64,000 nt of DNA from Streptomyces klenkii (GCF_003626645.1 NZ_RBAM01000007.1:451139-515138); one strand, 5' to 3'. Shown: positions 29,513 to 38,081, numbered from the stretch's first letter. Program-made: numbers and translations. The notes: generated by a model not told the origin, from the sequence alone.

Positions 29513-32032
29513 CTACTCCGCCTTGATGGCGGACAGCATGTTCAGCTTGGCCGCCCGGCGGGCCGGCCACAGCGCGGCCAGCACGCCGACCAGCGCGGCG
29601 AGCAGCAGGAAGATGCCCATCCGGCCCCACGGGAGCACGAGCTCGTAGGTGTTGAGGGCCTTGCTGATGAGGTCACCGGCCGCCCAGCCGAAGAAGACGC
29701 CCAGACCCACGCCCATCACACCGCCGAAGAGCGAGATGACCAGCGACTCCAGACGGACCATCCGCTTGATGCCCTTGCGGTCCAGGCCGATGGCGCGCAG
29801 CATGCCGATCTCCTGCTGACGCTCGAAGACGGACATCGCCAGGGTGTTGACGACACCGAGGACGGCGACGATCACGGCCATGGCCAGCAGGCCGTAGAGC
29901 ATGTTCAGCAGCAGGTTGATGCCCTTGGCGATGCCGTTGGAGATGTCCTGCTTGGTCTGGATCTGGATGGCGGGGTTGTCGCCGAGGGCCTTGCGCAGCG
30001 AGTCCTTGGTGGCCTCGCTCGCGCCGGACTTGGTCTTGACCATCACCTGCTTGTCGTCGACCAGGCTCTGGTGCGGGGCCAGGGTCTTGGTGTCGACCCA
30101 CACGCCGCGCATCAGGTCGTTGCCCTTGTAGATGCCGGAGACGGTCAGGCGGCCCTTCTTGCCGTCCTCGAAGGTGACGTCGAGGGACGAGCCGAGCTTC
30201 CAGTGGTTGCTGCGGGAGGTGGCGTCGTCGATGACGACCTTGTCGCCGGAGAGCCCGGCGATACCGCCCGCCGTGAACTCCAGGCGCGTCAGCTCGCCGA
30301 TGGCCGCGCCGTTGACGCCGGTGAGGCTCTGGTGCTCGCCGCCGATGCGGGCCGGGGAGGTGCGCAGGGGGCTGGTGGCGGTGACGTCCGGGTGCCCGGC
30401 GAGCTTCTTCTCCACATCGGTGGACAGCGAGGTCATGCTGGCCATGGAGACGACGTAGTCGGCCTTCAGCGAGCCGGTGGCCATCTCGTCGATGGCCTGC
30501 TGGACGCTGCCGGCGATCACGGTCAGGCCGGTGATCAGGGTGAGGCCGATCATCAGCGCGGAGGCGGTGGCGGCGGTGCGGCGCGGGTTGCGCACCGCGT
30601 TCTGCCGGGCGAGCTTGCCGGAGATCCCGAAGAGGCGCATGACCGGTGCCGCGGCGGCGATCACCGGGCGGGACAGCAGCGGGGTCAGGACGAAGACGCC
30701 GATCATGACGACGGCCGCGCCCAGACCCAGCATGGTGGAGCTGCTCGCCGTCAGCACGACGGCCGCGCCGAGGGCGGTGAGGGCGCCGCCGATGCTGTTG
30801 CGGACCACCAGGGACTTGGTGGTGGCCACGGCGTGCACGCTGTTCATCGCGGCGACCGGCGGGATCTTGGCGGCGCGGCGGCCGGGCAGCCAGGCGGCCA
30901 GCATGGTGACGACGATGCCGACGCCCAGGGCGGTCAGGATCGTGCTGGGAGCGATCACCAGCGGGCCGTCGGGGATGCTGGAGCCCGTGCTGCCGATCAG
31001 CGAGCGCAGTCCGGCGCCGATGCCGATGCCCGCGACGAGACCGGCCACGCCGGCGACGGCGCCGACGACGAACGCCTCGATGAGCACGGAGCGGGTGACC
31101 TGGCGGCGGCTCGCGCCGACCGCGCGCATCAGCGCCAGCTCCTTGGTGCGCTGGGCGACCAGCATGGTGAAGGTGTTGGCGATGATGAAGATGCCGACGA
31201 AGAGCGAGATGCCCGCGAAGACCAGCAGGCTGGTGCGCATGCCGTCCATGCTCTGGGCGATGATCCTGGCCTCGTCGTCGGCCAGCTCCTTGCCGGTGAC
31301 CGACTCGGCGTCCTTCGGCAGGACCTTGTCGATGCCGGACTTCAGCGCGGCCTGCGAGGTGCCGGCGGCGGCCTTCACGTCGATCTGGCTGAACTCACCG
31401 GGCTTGCCGTAGAGCTTCTGCGCGGTGGGGGTGTCGAAGAGGGCGAGGCTGCCGCCCGCGGAGACGTTGCCGTCCTCGGTGCTGAAGATGCCGGTGACGC
31501 GCTGGCTGAGGACCGGGCCGTCGACGGAGATCCGGACGGTGTCGCCGACCTTGTAGCCGGCGCGGTCGGCGGTCTTCGCGTCGAGCGCGATCTCGCCGGC
31601 GCCGTGCGGCGCGCGGCCTGACTTCATCGGATAGCGGGCGTCCTTGCCGCCGGGGCCCGGGTAGTAGTTGGCGCCCGAGGAGGAGAAGCCCTCGCCTATG
31701 AGCTTGCCGTGTTTGTCGGCGATGGCGGCGAAGCCGCCCACGGAGCCGGTCGCCGAGGCGGCGCCGGGCACCGCGGCGACCTTGTCGAGCAGGCCCTGGG
31801 TGAGCTTGGGGGCCGCACCGGGGTTGCCCTCGTCACCGCCGCGGTGGTGGGGCTGGACGGCCACGTCGACGTGGTCGTAGCCCTTCTGGGAGCTCTTCTG
31901 GTAGGCGTCGGAGATGGTCGAGGTGAAGACCAGGGTGCCGGAGACGAAGGCCACGCCGAGCATCACGGCGAGTACGGTCATCAGCAGCCGGGCCTTGTGC
32001 GCGAGGACGTTGCGCAAGGCGGTACGGAACAT
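29513..32032 (-). CDS. ABC transporter permease, two FtsX domains (paralogue)
   Basis: 839-aa permease with the same plan as the one at 827-3409: N-terminal membrane segment with 'ARLLMTVLAVMLGVAFVSGTLVFT', FtsX block 1 with 'AQRTKELALMRAVGASRRQ', and FtsX block 2 with 'ERQQEIGMLRAIGLDRKG'. C terminus 'LNMLSAIKAE'. ATG 32032. It follows its ATPase gene with a 73-nt gap. Likely exports an unknown lipid, peptide or protein substrate. Confidence 0.92.
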   Translation of the reverse strand: MFRTALRNVLAHKARLLMTVLAVMLGVAFVSGTLVFTSTISDAYQKSSQKGYDHVDVAVQPHHRGGDEGNPGAAPKLTQGLLDKVAAVPGAASATGSVGGFAAIADKHGKLIGEGFSSSGANYYPGPGGKDARYPMKSGRAPHGAGEIALDAKTADRAGYKVGDTVRISVDGPVLSQRVTGIFSTEDGNVSAGGSLALFDTPTAQKLYGKPGEFSQIDVKAAAGTSQAALKSGIDKVLPKDAESVTGKELADDEARIIAQSMDGMRTSLLVFAGISLFVGIFIIANTFTMLVAQRTKELALMRAVGASRRQVTRSVLIEAFVVGAVAGVAGLVAGIGIGAGLRSLIGSTGSSIPDGPLVIAPSTILTALGVGIVVTMLAAWLPGRRAAKIPPVAAMNSVHAVATTKSLVVRNSIGGALTALGAAVVLTASSSTMLGLGAAVVMIGVFVLTPLLSRPVIAAAAPVMRLFGISGKLARQNAVRNPRRTAATASALMIGLTLITGLTVIAGSVQQAIDEMATGSLKADYVVSMASMTSLSTDVEKKLAGHPDVTATSPLRTSPARIGGEHQSLTGVNGAAIGELTRLEFTAGGIAGLSGDKVVIDDATSRSNHWKLGSSLDVTFEDGKKGRLTVSGIYKGNDLMRGVWVDTKTLAPHQSLVDDKQVMVKTKSGASEATKDSLRKALGDNPAIQIQTKQDISNGIAKGINLLLNMLYGLLAMAVIVAVLGVVNTLAMSVFERQQEIGMLRAIGLDRKGIKRMVRLESLVISLFGGVMGVGLGVFFGWAAGDLISKALNTYELVLPWGRMGIFLLLAALVGVLAALWPARRAAKLNMLSAIKAE

Positions 32033-32105
32033 GGTCTGTGTGTCCTGGGGGAGGGGGCCCGTGCCGGGCCGTCGTCGGGAGGCTGGGGAGCGGCGGAGCC
32101 GTCTC

Positions 32106-32888
32106 TCAGCTCGTGCGGCCCTTGGCGTCGAAGCGCTTCATGCGGTCGAGGACCGCGTCCGCGGTGGGCTCGCGCATCTCGTCGACGATGCGGCCGTCGG
32201 CGAGGAAGACCACGCGGTCCGCGTAGGAGGCGGCCACGGGGTCGTGGGTGACCATGACGACGGTCTGGCCGAGCTCGCGCACCGAATTGCGCAGGAAGCC
32301 CAGGACCTCCGCGCCGGAGCGCGAGTCCAGGTTTCCGGTGGGCTCGTCCGCGAACATGATCTCGGGCTTGCCGGCCAGGGCGCGGGCGACCGCCACGCGC
32401 TGCTGCTGGCCGCCGGAGAGCTGGTTGGGGCGGTGCTTGAGGCGCCCGGAGAGGCCGACGGTGTCGACGACCATGTCCAGCCACTGCCGGTCGGGCTTCC
32501 GGCCGGCGATGTCCATCGGCAGGGTGATGTTCTCCAGGGCGGTCAGCGTCGGCAGGAGGTTGAACGCCTGGAAGATGAAGCCGATCTTGTCGCGCCGCAG
32601 CCGCGTGAGCTTCTTGTCGTTCAGCGTGGTCAGCTCGGTGTCGCCGATCGTGGCCGAGCCGCCGGAGACGGAGTCCAGGCCGGCCATGCAGTGCATCAGC
32701 GTGGACTTGCCGGAGCCCGAGGGGCCCATGATCGCGGTGAACTCGGACTGGCGGAACTCGACGGAGACCGCGTCCAGCGCGACGACCCGCGTCTCGCCCT
32801 GTCCGTAGACCTTGGAGAGGCCCGTGGCGCGGGCTGCCACTGCCGTGGGGCGGGCGGCGGTCTGGACGCCGTAGGGGGAGGTGGTCAC
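32106..32888 (-). CDS. ABC transporter ATP-binding protein (MacB/LolD type, paralogue)
   Basis: 260-aa ATPase with Walker A GPSGSGKS at 55-62, 'LSGGQQQR' signature and 'FADEPTGNLDS' Walker B/D-loop. Long stretches are identical to the ATPase at 42-830 (for example 'KIGFIFQAFNLLPTL' and 'HRPNQLSGGQQQRVAVARALA' differ little), so the two exporters are duplicates. GTG 32888 has AGGAG about 9 nt upstream. Transcribed before its permease. Confidence 0.95.
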   Translation of the reverse strand: MTTSPYGVQTAARPTAVAARATGLSKVYGQGETRVVALDAVSVEFRQSEFTAIMGPSGSGKSTLMHCMAGLDSVSGGSATIGDTELTTLNDKKLTRLRRDKIGFIFQAFNLLPTLTALENITLPMDIAGRKPDRQWLDMVVDTVGLSGRLKHRPNQLSGGQQQRVAVARALAGKPEIMFADEPTGNLDSRSGAEVLGFLRNSVRELGQTVVMVTHDPVAASYADRVVFLADGRIVDEMREPTADAVLDRMKRFDAKGRTS

Positions 32889-33346
32889 GGTGGCGGGCTC
32901 CTGTCGGGACGACGGTTTCGGCGGACCACTCCATCGTCGGCGCCGAACGGCCGCCCCGGATCAGACCCAGCTCCCGTTCCCGGGGCAGACCTCGGTCGGA
33001 CCCGGGCCGCCGCCCCTCCTCCTTGGGTATGACACCGCGGGCGCGGCGGGGGCGGGCCGTGCGGGGCGGCGCGGGCGGCCGGGCACCCGGTCGGAAGGCG
33101 GCGAGATTGCGACAATTCCCTACCCCGCCCGGGCCTCCCCGGTGAACGGGGGGTATCGGCCCGTGGCATGTGCCTTTGGCGTCGTTCCTGCACTGATGCA
33201 CCCTCAGTTGCCAATAAAATAAGACAACCTCGGGTCATCGTTCCGCTGTTTGGGGGGCGCTCCCCGGCTAGGCTCGTCCTGCTCTCCTCTTACCAGGGTG
33301 GCTCGCGCGCCTTTCCTGCCTGTACGCCTGTACACCCGAGAGCGCT
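32889..33346. other. Intergenic stretch between the ABC operon and bldA
   Basis: 458 nt with no convincing gene. It should hold the divergent promoters of the ABC operon and bldA. An AT-rich patch (GCCAATAAAATAAGAC, about 33208-33223) stands out against the GC background. TAGGCT at 33269-33274 is a -10-like box 73 nt before the tRNA. Confidence 0.5.
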
Positions 33347-33429
33347 GCCCGGATGGTGGAATGCAGACACGGCGAGCTTAAACCTCGCTGGCCCTTCGGG
33401 CCGTGCCGGTTCAAGTCCGGCTCCGGGCA
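33347..33429 (+). tRNA. bldA: tRNA-Leu (anticodon UAA), bldA
   Basis: Class II tRNA. Acceptor GCCCGGA (33347-33353) pairs with TCCGGGC (33422-33428), discriminator A. The anticodon stem is GCGAG/CTCGC with loop CTTAAAC, so the anticodon is UAA and reads UUA. The long variable arm is GGCCC-TTC-GGGCC, and the T-arm is GCCGG-TTCAAGT-CCGGC. CCA is not encoded. In Streptomyces this tRNA is bldA, the only one that reads UUA efficiently. Its late accumulation gates TTA-containing genes for aerial growth and antibiotics. Confidence 0.97.
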
Positions 33430-33486
33430 CTCAGCTGCTCGGTGTCCCCCACTCTCCGTAGGGAACCGAGTGCCACCCGTTTGCGT

Positions 33487-33508
33487 TCTCCCCGTAGGGC
33501 GGGGGAGA
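33487..33508 (+). terminator. Hairpin downstream of bldA
   Basis: TCTCCCC (33487-33493) pairs with GGGGAGA (33502-33508); 8-nt loop. Candidate end of the tRNA transcript. Confidence 0.45.
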
Positions 33509-33606
33509 GCGCCGGAAAAGATCCTTCCCAAGCACGAGCGCATTCTTTTGCCTACCTATTACCCTTGGTCGCAAGGCCGCGCAGGGTGGCCACGGATGGA
33601 GTGAGG

Positions 33607-34473
33607 ATGAGGAGCAGCAACCCGGTCTTCTCGCGGCGGTTCCGCGGCAACAACGGCTACGCGGGCTTCAACGCGGCGCCGCAGGCCGGGACCGCGGCCC
33701 AGGGCGGGAACCCCTACGCGCAGCCCGCCAACCCGTACGCCACCGATCCCCGTCAAGGAGCTGCCCAGGGCGGCCCGGATCTCCAGCAGGGGTATCCGCA
33801 GGCCCCGGCCACCACGGGCCGCATGACCATGGACGACGTCGTCATGCGCACCGGCATGACGCTCGGCACGGTCATCCTGGCCGCCGTCGCCGGCTGGGCG
33901 CTGAACGTCCCGGTCGGCATCGGCTACGGCGCGGCCCTCGTGGCCATGCTGCTGGGCCTGGCCCAGTCCATGTTCCTGCGCAAGCCGGTCCCCGCCGTGA
34001 TCCTGGCGTACGCCGCGTTCGAGGGCCTCTTCCTCGGCGTGGTCAGCAAGGCCTTCAACCACTACGCCCAGGGCGCCCCGGTCCAGGCCGTGCTCGGCAC
34101 GATGCTCGTCTCGGTCGGCGTGCTCGTCGCGTACAAGACCCGCCTGATCCGCGTCGACCGCCGCTTCGTGCGCTTCGTGACGGCCGCCGTGATCGGCTTC
34201 GTCCTGCTGATGATGGCGAACCTGCTGTTCGCCGTGATCGGCGGCGGTGACGGCCTCGGCCTGCGCACCGGCTGGCTGGGCGTCCTCGTCGGCATCGCCG
34301 GCGTGCTGATCGGCGCGGCGGTCCTCGCGCTCGACTTCAAGCAGGTCGAGGACGGCATCCAGTACGGGGCGCCGCGCGAGGAGTCGTGGTTCGCGGCCTT
34401 CGGCCTCACCGTCTCGCTGGTGTGGATCTACATCCAGATGCTCCAGCTGATCGGCGTCCTCAACGAGGACTAG
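33607..34473 (+). CDS. Bax inhibitor-1/YccA family membrane protein
   Basis: 288-aa integral membrane protein. The Gly/Asn/Gln/Pro-rich cytoplasmic N terminus is about 70 residues (repeated 'NPYA' motifs), followed by seven membrane helices. Family hallmarks are 'AAFEGLFLGVVSKAFN' and the C-terminal 'LALDFKQVEDGIQYGAPREESWFAAFGLTVSLVWIY', with the conserved Asp residues thought to form the pH-sensing pair. Related proteins conduct Ca2+ or protons; the bacterial role is unclear. ATG 33607 has GGAG 5 nt upstream; GTG 33601 is possible. Confidence 0.9.
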   Translation: MRSSNPVFSRRFRGNNGYAGFNAAPQAGTAAQGGNPYAQPANPYATDPRQGAAQGGPDLQQGYPQAPATTGRMTMDDVVMRTGMTLGTVILAAVAGWALNVPVGIGYGAALVAMLLGLAQSMFLRKPVPAVILAYAAFEGLFLGVVSKAFNHYAQGAPVQAVLGTMLVSVGVLVAYKTRLIRVDRRFVRFVTAAVIGFVLLMMANLLFAVIGGGDGLGLRTGWLGVLVGIAGVLIGAAVLALDFKQVEDGIQYGAPREESWFAAFGLTVSLVWIYIQMLQLIGVLNED

Positions 34474-34503
34474 TCCTCGGACCGCTGATCTGTGAGGAAG
34501 TGT

Positions 34504-34541
34504 GACGAAGGGCCCGGGAAGAGATTCCCGGGCCCTTCGTC
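34504..34541. terminator. Strong bidirectional terminator
   Basis: Perfect 17-bp stem (34504-34520 with 34525-34541, loop GAGA) between convergent genes. Confidence 0.85.
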
Positions 34542-34610
34542 GTACGCGTTGTCGTCCGTGCTCGTACGTGTGCGCCGTGGGGAGTTTCCGGTTCCGGGGG
34601 GCGCTGCCGG

Positions 34611-34841
34611 TTACAGCAGCTTCCGAGCAGCCCGTCGGAGGTCGTACTCGTGGACGATCGCCTTGGCGTGGCCATATGCGAGGTCGTGCTCTCCGCGCAG
34701 CCAGCTGACCTTCTCCTCGAAGCGGAAGAGGGAAGGGCCTTCTTCGACCGTGCGCAGCCAGTCGGCGACTTCACGGCCGGTGCAGTGGGGGATTCGGGAG
34801 AGCAGGTTCCGGTGGGTCTCGTCGGAGAAGACGTGGGACAT
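34611..34841 (-). CDS. DUF4287-type small protein
   Basis: 76-aa cytoplasmic helical protein matching my recollection of DUF4287: 'ETHRNLLSRIPHCTGREVADWLRTVEEGP' and 'EKVSWLRGEHDLAYGHAKAIVHEYDLRRAARKLL'. The family is widespread but uncharacterised. ATG 34841 has GGAGG 6 nt upstream, so it is preferred over the ATG at 34877. Confidence 0.82.
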   Translation of the reverse strand: MSHVFSDETHRNLLSRIPHCTGREVADWLRTVEEGPSLFRFEEKVSWLRGEHDLAYGHAKAIVHEYDLRRAARKLL

Positions 34842-34927
34842 CGGCGCCTCCGGACGCGTCGAATGATGGTCCTTCATGTCACCGTGCCCGAGTGTGCAGA
34901 CGTTGGCAACACTCCGGCAACGGCGCA

Positions 34928-34933
34928 TAGGCT
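34928..34933 (+). promoter_or_regulatory. -10 box of a leaderless small gene
   Basis: TAGGCT ends 6 nt before GTG 34940; no Shine-Dalgarno. Confidence 0.55.
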
Positions 34934-34939
34934 CGCGCT

Positions 34940-35275
34940 GTGGATGATGTGACGTCTCTTCTGGCCGCCGTGGACGCTTTCGCCGACCGGCTGCGGGCCC
35001 TGCCGCAGTCCCGCCTGAGCAGGGGGGCGGCCGCGGAAGCGCTGTCCCTGGCCCGGGAACTGGCGGCACGGACGCAGCGGATCGAGGAACCCGGGGCCGC
35101 GGCGCCCAGGGAAATGCCCGAGGCCGGAATGTTCGCGGTCGCCGACCAAGTGGCGGTGGCGGGTCACGATTTGGCCGAAGCGCTGGCGTCAGCGTCTGGA
35201 GACGCTGACGCCGCCGGCCGGGCGGCGGAGGCGGTGGCGTTGATCGAGGCGGCAGCGAAACGGTGCGGTTTGTAG
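34940..35275 (+). CDS. Small alanine-rich protein, unknown function
   Basis: 111-aa, predicted fully helical and cytoplasmic, Ala about 30%. I do not recognise a family. Supporting evidence for a real gene is the -10 box placing the transcript start at GTG 34940, normal Streptomyces codon bias, and a stop located inside an intergenic palindrome shared with the convergent gene. Confidence 0.65.
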   Translation: MDDVTSLLAAVDAFADRLRALPQSRLSRGAAAEALSLARELAARTQRIEEPGAAAPREMPEAGMFAVADQVAVAGHDLAEALASASGDADAAGRAAEAVALIEAAAKRCGL

Positions 35276-35426
35276 GGGCACGTACGAGTTCGGGTAGGTT
35301 CGGCACCGCCGGGATTCGCCGTTGTGGCTGAGCTCCGCGGCGGCGGATTCAAGGATGCGGGGGCATCCTTGACCGATCCCAGCGGTAGCGGTGCCGGGCC
35401 GGTGTCAGGCCGTTGCTCAGCCCCTA
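35272..35426. repeat. Intergenic palindromic repeat, locus B
   Basis: Bounded by TGTAGGGGC (35272-35280) and its inverse GCCCCTACA (35418-35426). Both ends contain the stop codons of the converging genes. Inside: core CGGCACCGCCGG near 35301, a GCGGCGGCGGA block, then a perfect 9-bp hairpin (35350-35358 with 35363-35371, loop GGGG) and a degenerate inverted core. Likely doubles as a bidirectional terminator. Confidence 0.65.
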
Positions 35427-36320
35427 CAGCGAAGCGATGACGCGGTCCGCGAGGACGTAGATCTTCTCCGGGCCGCAGCCGAAGGTCAGGGCGTACGCGC
35501 CGGAGACGCCGGAGCCGCCCAGCAGGACCGGTTCCTCGCCGGCGCGCAGGGCGTCCGCGAGGCGCTCCGCGGTCTCGCGGTGCCCGGGGGTCATGCAGAC
35601 GGTCGTGCCGTCGGCGAAGACGTAGACGTCGAGCGTGCCGAGCGGGCCGGGCCGCACCTCGGCCAGCGGGACGCGGGCCTGCGCGAGCTCGGTGAGCCGC
35701 TCCACGGTGGACTCGTGGTCGCCGGTGCGCGGCGGCACGGGCGAGAAGTCGGGGTGCGAGGGGTGGCGGCGGCGCGCGGCGGCCAGCTCGGGGGAGTCCG
35801 CGGCCTCGGCCTCGGCCGCGGCGGCCTCCGAGTACTCGGCGAACTCCGCGAGCGCGGCGAGCTCCGTCAGCTCCGTGAGCCCGGCCGGTTCGGCCGTCGG
35901 CTCCAGGCCCGCGAAGTCGGCCTGGCGGGGGAGGTAGAGGCCGCCGTACGGGCCCTCGGCGAGGTCGTCGCCGAGGCCGGGCAGCCCGCCCAGCAGGGAG
36001 GGGGAGTCCCCGGCGCCGCCGAGGTCGCGGGCCTCCTGGGCGGCCCAGAACGCGCGGGCCTCGGCGAGCTCCCGCTCGCGCTCCTCGGCGAGGGCGTCGG
36101 CGACCGCCGCCCGTATTTCCGCGAGCTCCGCACCGGGGGCGGGGCGCGCGGCGGGCACGGTGGCCTGCGGGGTGCGTTCGGCGGCGGCCCTGGCCTCCGC
36201 GAGGTCGGCGCGCAGGTCGGTGATCTGCCGGCGCAGGCCGCGAGTGGCGTGCAGGGCGGCGGCGCCCGCGGCCGTCGCGGTGGCCGCGGCGAGCAGCAGG
36301 GCAAGGGACATGGCGCTCAC
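35424..36320 (-). CDS. Membrane-anchored coiled-coil protein, unknown function
   Basis: 298-aa. An N-terminal membrane helix (about 4-25) is followed by a coiled coil (about 28-110, rich in Ala, Glu and Arg with heptad spacing). An acidic Ala/Glu/Leu linker of about 80 residues leads to a folded C-terminal domain ('VERLTELAQARVPLAEVRPGPLGTLDVYVFADGTTVCMTPGHRETAERLADAL' region). GTG 36320 has GGGAG 7 nt upstream; ATG 36311 is the alternative. The C-terminal domain recurs in Streptomyces hypothetical proteins; no function known. Confidence 0.75.
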   Translation of the reverse strand: MSAMSLALLLAAATATAAGAAALHATRGLRRQITDLRADLAEARAAAERTPQATVPAARPAPGAELAEIRAAVADALAEERERELAEARAFWAAQEARDLGGAGDSPSLLGGLPGLGDDLAEGPYGGLYLPRQADFAGLEPTAEPAGLTELTELAALAEFAEYSEAAAAEAEAADSPELAAARRRHPSHPDFSPVPPRTGDHESTVERLTELAQARVPLAEVRPGPLGTLDVYVFADGTTVCMTPGHRETAERLADALRAGEEPVLLGGSGVSGAYALTFGCGPEKIYVLADRVIASL

Positions 36321-36466
36321 TGACGTACTCCCGGTTGCTATGGATCCCCCAGATTCCTACCTCAGCTTGAGGCCCGCTTTCTGGTGACCCCAGTGCAAAA
36401 CGTCATGAAGCGGGCGGGACTTCCGTCCCGGACGTTGTCCCTTCAACATCTCTGACCTGCGGAAAC

Positions 36467-36507
36467 GAATCGCCCCCGGGACGTTGGTCACATCCTGGGG
36501 GCGATTC
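36467..36507 (-). terminator. Hairpin downstream of the thiolase
   Basis: Perfect 11-bp stem (36467-36477 with 36497-36507), 19-nt loop, in the 356-nt gap between the thiolase stop and the coiled-coil gene. Confidence 0.6.
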
Positions 36508-36576
36508 GGTCACGGTTGCGCAAGGGGCCCGGGAAGCCGTTCCGGCTCAGCCGGGCTCAGCCCGGTTCGACTCGGC

Positions 36577-36692
36577 TCAGCTCAGCCGCTCGTACTTTCT
36601 GTCGCGCTTCGCTTCGTTTCCGCTGCGGGCAGGTCCCGCCCTCGTTCCTCGGGCGAGCCCTACCCTCCGCTGCATCTCAGCTCAGCCGCTCG
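36577..36692. repeat. 17-bp direct repeat covering the thiolase 3' end
   Basis: CTCAGCTCAGCCGCTCG occurs at 36577-36593 and again at 36676-36692, where it encodes the last residues and stop of the thiolase. The 99-nt offset suggests a partial duplication of the gene end. Confidence 0.65.
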
Positions 36693-37921
36693 ATGACCAT
36701 CGCCATGCCCTGGCCGCCGCCCACGCACATGGTCTCCAGGCCGAACTGCTTGTCGTGCCACTGGAGCGAGTTGATGAGCGTGCCGGTGATGCGGGCGCCC
36801 GTCATGCCGAAGGGGTGGCCGACGGCGATGGCGCCGCCGTTGACGTTGAGGCGGTCGATGTCGATGCCCAGGGCCTGGTAGGCCGGGATGACCTGGGCGG
36901 CGAACGCCTCGTTGATCTCGACCAGGTCGATGTCGCCGATGCTCATGCCGGCCCGCGCCAGCGCCTGCTTGCTGGCCTCGACCGGGCCGAAGCCCATGAT
37001 CTCGGGGGAGAGGGCGGAGACGCCGGTGGAGACGATCCGGGCCAGCGGGGTCAGGCCCAGCTCGCGCGCCTTCGTGTCCGACATGATCACCAGGGCGGCG
37101 GCACCGTCGTTGAGCGGGCAGCAGTTGCCCGGGGTGACCAGGCCGTCCGCGCGGAACGAGGGCTTCAGGCCCGCCACGCCCTCCATGGTCACGCCCGCGC
37201 GCGGGCCGTCGTCCTTGCTGACGACCGTGCCGTCCGGGGTGGTGACCGGCGTGATCTCGCGCTCCCAGAAGCCGGCCTTGATGGCCTCCTCGGCGAGGTT
37301 CTGCGAGCGGACGCCGAACTCGTCCATCTCCTCGCGCGAGATGCCCTTCAGGCGGGCCAGGTTCTCGGCGGTCTGGCCCATCGCGATGTACGCGTCGGGC
37401 ACGAGGCCGTCCTCGCGCGGGTCGTGCCACTCTCCCCCAGCTACCGCTGGGGGGACCCCCATGCCCTGCTCGGCGCGCGCGGCGGTGCGGGCCTCGGCGT
37501 CGGCGAAGAACGGGTTGTGGCTGCCGGGCATGCCGTCCGAGGAGCCGTTGACGGTCCGGGAGACCGTCTCCACGCCCGCGGAGATGAAGACGTCGCCCTC
37601 GCCGGCCTTGATGGCGTGCATCGCCATCCGGGACGTCTGGAGGGAGGAGGAGCAGTAGCGGGTGATCGTGCAGCCCGGCAGGTGGTCCATGCCCATCTGC
37701 ACGGCCACGATCCGGCCGAGGTTGTGGCCCTGCTCGCCGCCGGGCAGGCCGCAGCCGAGCATCAGGTCGTCGATGTCGCGCGGGTCGAGCCCGGGCACCT
37801 TGTCGAGCGCGGCCTTGATGATCGTCGCGGTCAGGTCGTCGGCGCGCATCTCCTTCAGCGAGCCCTTGAAGGCGCGACCGATGGGGGAGCGGGCGGTTGA
37901 GACGATCACGGCTTCGGGCAT
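36677..37921 (-). CDS. Acetyl-CoA C-acetyltransferase (thiolase)
   Basis: 414-aa thiolase catalysing condensation or cleavage of acetoacetyl-CoA or 3-ketoacyl-CoA. Nucleophilic Cys in 'TRYCSSSLQT' (about residue 90), 'EINEAFAAQ', active-site His in 'GGAIAVGHPFGMTGAR' and second Cys in 'CVGGGQGMAM' are present. Residues about 155-164 ('GVPPAVAGGE') are an insertion encoded by a palindrome; see the repeat at 37434-37463. ATG 37921 gives the usual N terminus 'MPEAVIVSTARSPIGRAFKG'. Confidence 0.95.
   Translation of the reverse strand: MPEAVIVSTARSPIGRAFKGSLKEMRADDLTATIIKAALDKVPGLDPRDIDDLMLGCGLPGGEQGHNLGRIVAVQMGMDHLPGCTITRYCSSSLQTSRMAMHAIKAGEGDVFISAGVETVSRTVNGSSDGMPGSHNPFFADAEARTAARAEQGMGVPPAVAGGEWHDPREDGLVPDAYIAMGQTAENLARLKGISREEMDEFGVRSQNLAEEAIKAGFWEREITPVTTPDGTVVSKDDGPRAGVTMEGVAGLKPSFRADGLVTPGNCCPLNDGAAALVIMSDTKARELGLTPLARIVSTGVSALSPEIMGFGPVEASKQALARAGMSIGDIDLVEINEAFAAQVIPAYQALGIDIDRLNVNGGAIAVGHPFGMTGARITGTLINSLQWHDKQFGLETMCVGGGQGMAMVIERLS
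37434..37463 (-). repeat. REP-like palindrome inserted in frame in the thiolase
   Basis: CTCCCCCAGC (37434-37443) and GCTGGGGGGA (37447-37456) form a near-perfect stem, followed by CCCCCAT. The motif resembles short palindromes scattered through Streptomyces genomes. It adds about 10 residues between two conserved thiolase segments without breaking the frame. Confidence 0.6.
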
Positions 37922-38081
37922 CACGGCTCCAGGGCGTGAGAAAAGCAGGACTGGGTGGAAGTTACCCGCCCGTAGGCTTCGGGTCACGGCCTGGTCACTG
38001 TGACCCCTCGCACTCTTGCCCTTGCGGGCTGTACGGGGCCGCTCGGGCGCGGGCGGCCCTGCCCGTCAGGTCTGTCCGGTT

